From Bacteroidota bacterium (lineage in GTDB: Bacteria; Bacteroidota; Bacteroidia; Bacteroidales; UBA1556): a stretch of DNA of 7,710 nt. Numbering within the stretch: position 1 is the first letter of the stretch; each line of letters begins with the position of its first letter. A program made the position numbers and the translations under genes. This document shows, piece after piece, positions 6,372-7,710 of the stretch. The notes under the pieces were generated by a model that did no database searches, was not told where the DNA came from, and saw nothing but the letters and a program-made list of their open reading frames with translations. Where the stretch lies: contig QMPB01000192.1 in the NCBI GenBank assembly GCA_003648395.1, forward strand, positions 1 to 7,710, in the 5' to 3' direction.

Positions 6372-6407
6372 AAGGATAAGTAACGCAGTGTTATTTATCC
6401 TTTTTTT
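6372..6407 (+). terminator. Intrinsic terminator after the orphan tRNA tail
   Basis: GGATAAGTAAC (6374-6384) pairs with GTTATTTATCC (6390-6400) over 11 bp with one G-U pair and a GCAGT loop, followed by seven T residues. It is oriented for the plus strand although no intact gene lies directly upstream, which fits its having been the ancestral tRNA-Arg terminator. It could also weakly stop the convergent minus-strand gene. Confidence 0.75.
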
Positions 6408-6498
6408 AATTCCCTAGCTTTTATGTTGATCCTAAATTTTCATTAGACTCTCTTTCTAATATTCTTTAAAAGGAAGTTGTAATTTTTGGTATTGGTAT

Positions 6499-6669
6499 TT
6501 ACTGAACTTTCATAATTTCAAAAGCATTTTCTCTTACACCTTCTCTGAGAGTTCGTTGAACTTCTGCATCAACTATTTTCTTAAATTTTAGAGATGCTTC
6601 TTTATCGACTTCTCCAATCAAAGCTTCTTTGTCAACAGAAAAGATAAAATCTCTTTGCTCTTTTGCAAT
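6499..6669 (-). pseudogene. In-frame continuation of the FmdE-like lipoprotein gene beyond a TAA stop
   Basis: Directly after the TAA at 6672-6670, the same frame stays open for 56 codons to a TAA at 6501-6499. The translation starts IAKEQRDFIFSVDKEALIGE and ends with the amphipathic stretch LREGVRENAFEIMKVQ, which looks like real protein and not random AT-rich sequence. It has no usable start codon of its own near its beginning. The simplest reading is that the original protein had about 237 residues and a sense codon such as AAA or CAA became TAA. Read-through or a sequencing error would give the same picture. Confidence 0.65.
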
Positions 6670-7212
6670 TTAATTAGCTTTATGAAAAATTACTTTAAAT
6701 GCTTTGTTATTGTCTTTTCTGCGAAAAACCATTGCAAAACTCATAAATTGATGAGGGTTCAAAGTAGTATCAATTACTAAATCGCCCCTACTAACTTCAC
6801 TTCTACCAAAGAAACTTCTTGCACCAGTAATATAACCTGCTATATCAAATAAATCACTTGGTTTAGAACTTATCACCTGAATTTGTCCTCTTTGTGGAAT
6901 AGAGTTGGGATATAAACTATCTAAGACATCTTTTATCATTTTGTATCCTGTAGCAATACCTGGGCATACTTTCCCATGGTATTTACCAATATCCCTTAAA
7001 GATATAAAAAATACATCAGCACTATCAGCTGGGTAAGCAATATTTTCAGCTAATTCATCTTGTATTTTAATAATTCCGAAATTATTGTAAATATCTTCAT
7101 TATTATCTACAGATTTAGTCTGCTCAGACTTATTCAAATTATCTTTTTTTACATTTTGTTTACAAGCCGAAAATGCAAAAACGACCATTATAATTAATAC
7201 TATTTGCTTCAT
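6670..7212 (-). CDS. Lipoprotein with an FmdE-like domain, probably truncated by a premature stop
   Basis: The 180-residue product begins with a lipoprotein signal: MKQIVLIIMVVFAFSAC, with C17 as the lipidated cysteine, then a polar linker of about 35 residues. Residues about 65-175 resemble the FmdE family, named after a gene of the archaeal molybdenum formylmethanofuran dehydrogenase operon. The key block is GKYHGKVCPGIATGY (76-90), with H79, C83 and the following PG, a probable metal site. Most FmdE domains have a further cysteine in the next conserved block; here that region reads SKPSDLFDIAGYITGARSFFG (116-136) and has none, so C83 is the only mature-domain cysteine. A periplasmic or outer-membrane metal- or cofactor-linked role is inferred, not shown. 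The frame continues open past the stop, so this may be a broken gene. It is convergent with the tRNAs and has no gene neighbour in its transcript. Confidence 0.75.
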   Translation of the reverse strand: MKQIVLIIMVVFAFSACKQNVKKDNLNKSEQTKSVDNNEDIYNNFGIIKIQDELAENIAYPADSADVFFISLRDIGKYHGKVCPGIATGYKMIKDVLDSLYPNSIPQRGQIQVISSKPSDLFDIAGYITGARSFFGRSEVSRGDLVIDTTLNPHQFMSFAMVFRRKDNNKAFKVIFHKAN

Positions 7213-7234
7213 AATGCTGATTATTTAATTTCTG

Positions 7235-7242
7235 CAAATGTA
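7235..7242 (-). promoter_or_regulatory. Candidate -7 promoter element for the FmdE-like gene
   Basis: Read on the minus strand this is TACATTTG, a full match to TAnnTTTG, 22 bases before the ATG at 7212. Transcription would start near 7228-7230, giving a leader of under 20 bases. No convincing TTG lies at the 19-21 base spacing, so the promoter is only half supported. Confidence 0.45.
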
Positions 7243-7302
7243 TATTAAATTCTATGTTTATTAACTTAAATATTAACAATACTCCGTTGACTTTTTGTTT
7301 CT

Positions 7303-7326
7303 CGCAAAGCCGCAAAGTCGCAACGG
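7303..7326 (+). repeat. Three tandem octamers CGCAAAGN
   Basis: CGCAAAGC (7303-7310), CGCAAAGT (7311-7318) and CGCAACGG (7319-7326) form a short tandem array, GC-rich against its surroundings, preceded by TTTTTGTTTCT. The last unit has diverged. Its role is unknown; it may be a dispersed intergenic repeat. Confidence 0.6.
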
Positions 7327-7410
7327 TCTGGTTTATAATAATTTATATAAATTCAACTACTACTTGTAATTGCTTACATATCAATAATTTATGAAATCAT
7401 AACCAGCCTG

Positions 7411-7426
7411 CTCCGATACATCGGGG
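7411..7426. repeat. Small GC-rich hairpin
   Basis: CTCCGA (7411-7416) and TCGGGG (7421-7426) pair around TACA with one G-U pair. It is not followed by a T-run on either strand, so it is not a standard terminator. It stands out as GC-rich in an AT-rich spacer. Confidence 0.45.
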
Positions 7427-7626
7427 AACTATTAATATTAAGGCAAACGCATCTTAATAATATCAAATAATTCCACTTGAAATCTTAAATACTAATAACA
7501 ATATATTATGAATTTGCCAATTATATACAATTAATGTCATCGTATTAATCGAATTGCAACTAATCAGTTTATCAAAATCCTCTATTTCACTTTATTAGAA
7601 ATTAAAAATTTGTGCTTTGTCACTAT

Positions 7627-7648
7627 TTTTTGCTAAAAAAAGCAAAAA
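7627..7648. repeat. A/T-rich hairpin
   Basis: TTTTTGCT (7627-7634) pairs perfectly with AGCAAAAA (7641-7648) around a six-A loop. It could be a weak terminator for a gene beyond the right edge, but the stem has only two G-C pairs and no gene is seen that needs it. Confidence 0.4.
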
Positions 7649-7677
7649 TACCGCCAAAACCTCTAGAATTAGTATTC

Positions 7678-7705
7678 ATAACCATGGGGCTCCGCCCATG
7701 GTTAT
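7678..7705. repeat. Strong hairpin at the right edge (REP-like)
   Basis: ATAACCATGGG (7678-7688) pairs perfectly over 11 bp with CCCATGGTTAT (7695-7705) around GCTCCG. The loop bases can extend the GC pairing in an alternative register (GGGC with GCCC). There is no T-run after it, so it looks like an extragenic palindrome or a repeat unit continuing beyond the window, not a terminator. Confidence 0.65.
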
Positions 7706-7710
7706 TCGTA

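Larger units (their letters stand above)
7213..7710. other. Gene-free region rich in short repeats and hairpins
   Basis: Nearly 500 bases carry no open frame with protein-like character on either strand. The stretch holds a candidate promoter, an octamer tandem repeat and three hairpins listed separately; between them it is plain AT-rich sequence. A weak further inverted repeat, TATTAAG (7436-7442) with CTTAATA (7453-7459), is present. The rightmost hairpin and GC-rich patches stand out from the background and look like dispersed intergenic repeats. Confidence 0.55.

Noticed and set aside
6442..6460. ATTAGA/TCTAAT hairpin after the FmdE-like frame as its terminator
   Set aside because: Only six weak pairs and no following T-run on the minus strand.
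1..7710. CRISPR array, transposase, toxin-antitoxin or phage-defence genes
   Set aside because: No regularly spaced repeats, no DDE or serine/tyrosine recombinase motifs and no paired small genes were found on either strand.

Overview
The window looks like chromosomal DNA from an AT-rich member of the Bacteroidota, probably class Bacteroidia. The inference rests on four points: promoter elements of the Bacteroidota type (TAnnTTTG, once with a TTG exactly 19 bases upstream), no clear Shine-Dalgarno sequence before the genes, tRNA genes without encoded CCA, and the character of the proteins. The species cannot be named from sequence alone.

Layout: positions 1-5731 hold housekeeping genes, all on the minus strand. 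In transcription order these are chorismate synthase (aroC, 5731-4658), a large AsmA-family envelope protein (4575-1888), a WecA/TagO-type polyprenyl-phosphate sugar-phosphate transferase (1778-732), the small SRP RNA (about 625-531) with its own promoter, a small TPR protein (456-190), and the N-terminus of a dGTP triphosphohydrolase (176 to beyond position 1). They serve aromatic biosynthesis, cell-envelope building, membrane-protein targeting and nucleotide-pool control. They share a direction rather than one obvious pathway.

Positions 5732-6407 switch to the plus strand: a gene-free spacer, tRNA-Pro(UGG), a hairpin terminator, tRNA-Arg(UCU) and a second terminator. Just downstream, the last 17 bases of the tRNA-Arg region (including its discriminator base) are repeated exactly 175 bases away, followed by a third terminator. 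Between the two copies lie nested inverted repeats. This is the footprint expected of a tRNA-targeted integration event, now reduced to a very short segment, and is the most unusual structure in the window.

Positions 6499-7212 (minus strand) hold a lipoprotein with an FmdE-like domain. Its reading frame is cut by a TAA but continues open in the same frame for 56 more codons, so the gene is probably a nonsense-interrupted pseudogene or a recently truncated form. Positions 7213-7710 have no credible gene, only a candidate promoter, a short tandem octamer and several hairpins that look like intergenic repeats.

No defence system, CRISPR array, transposase or biosynthetic cluster is visible. The best leads are the tRNA-tail cassette, the interrupted FmdE-like gene, the TPR protein with a non-TPR tail, and two long G-free mRNA leaders.
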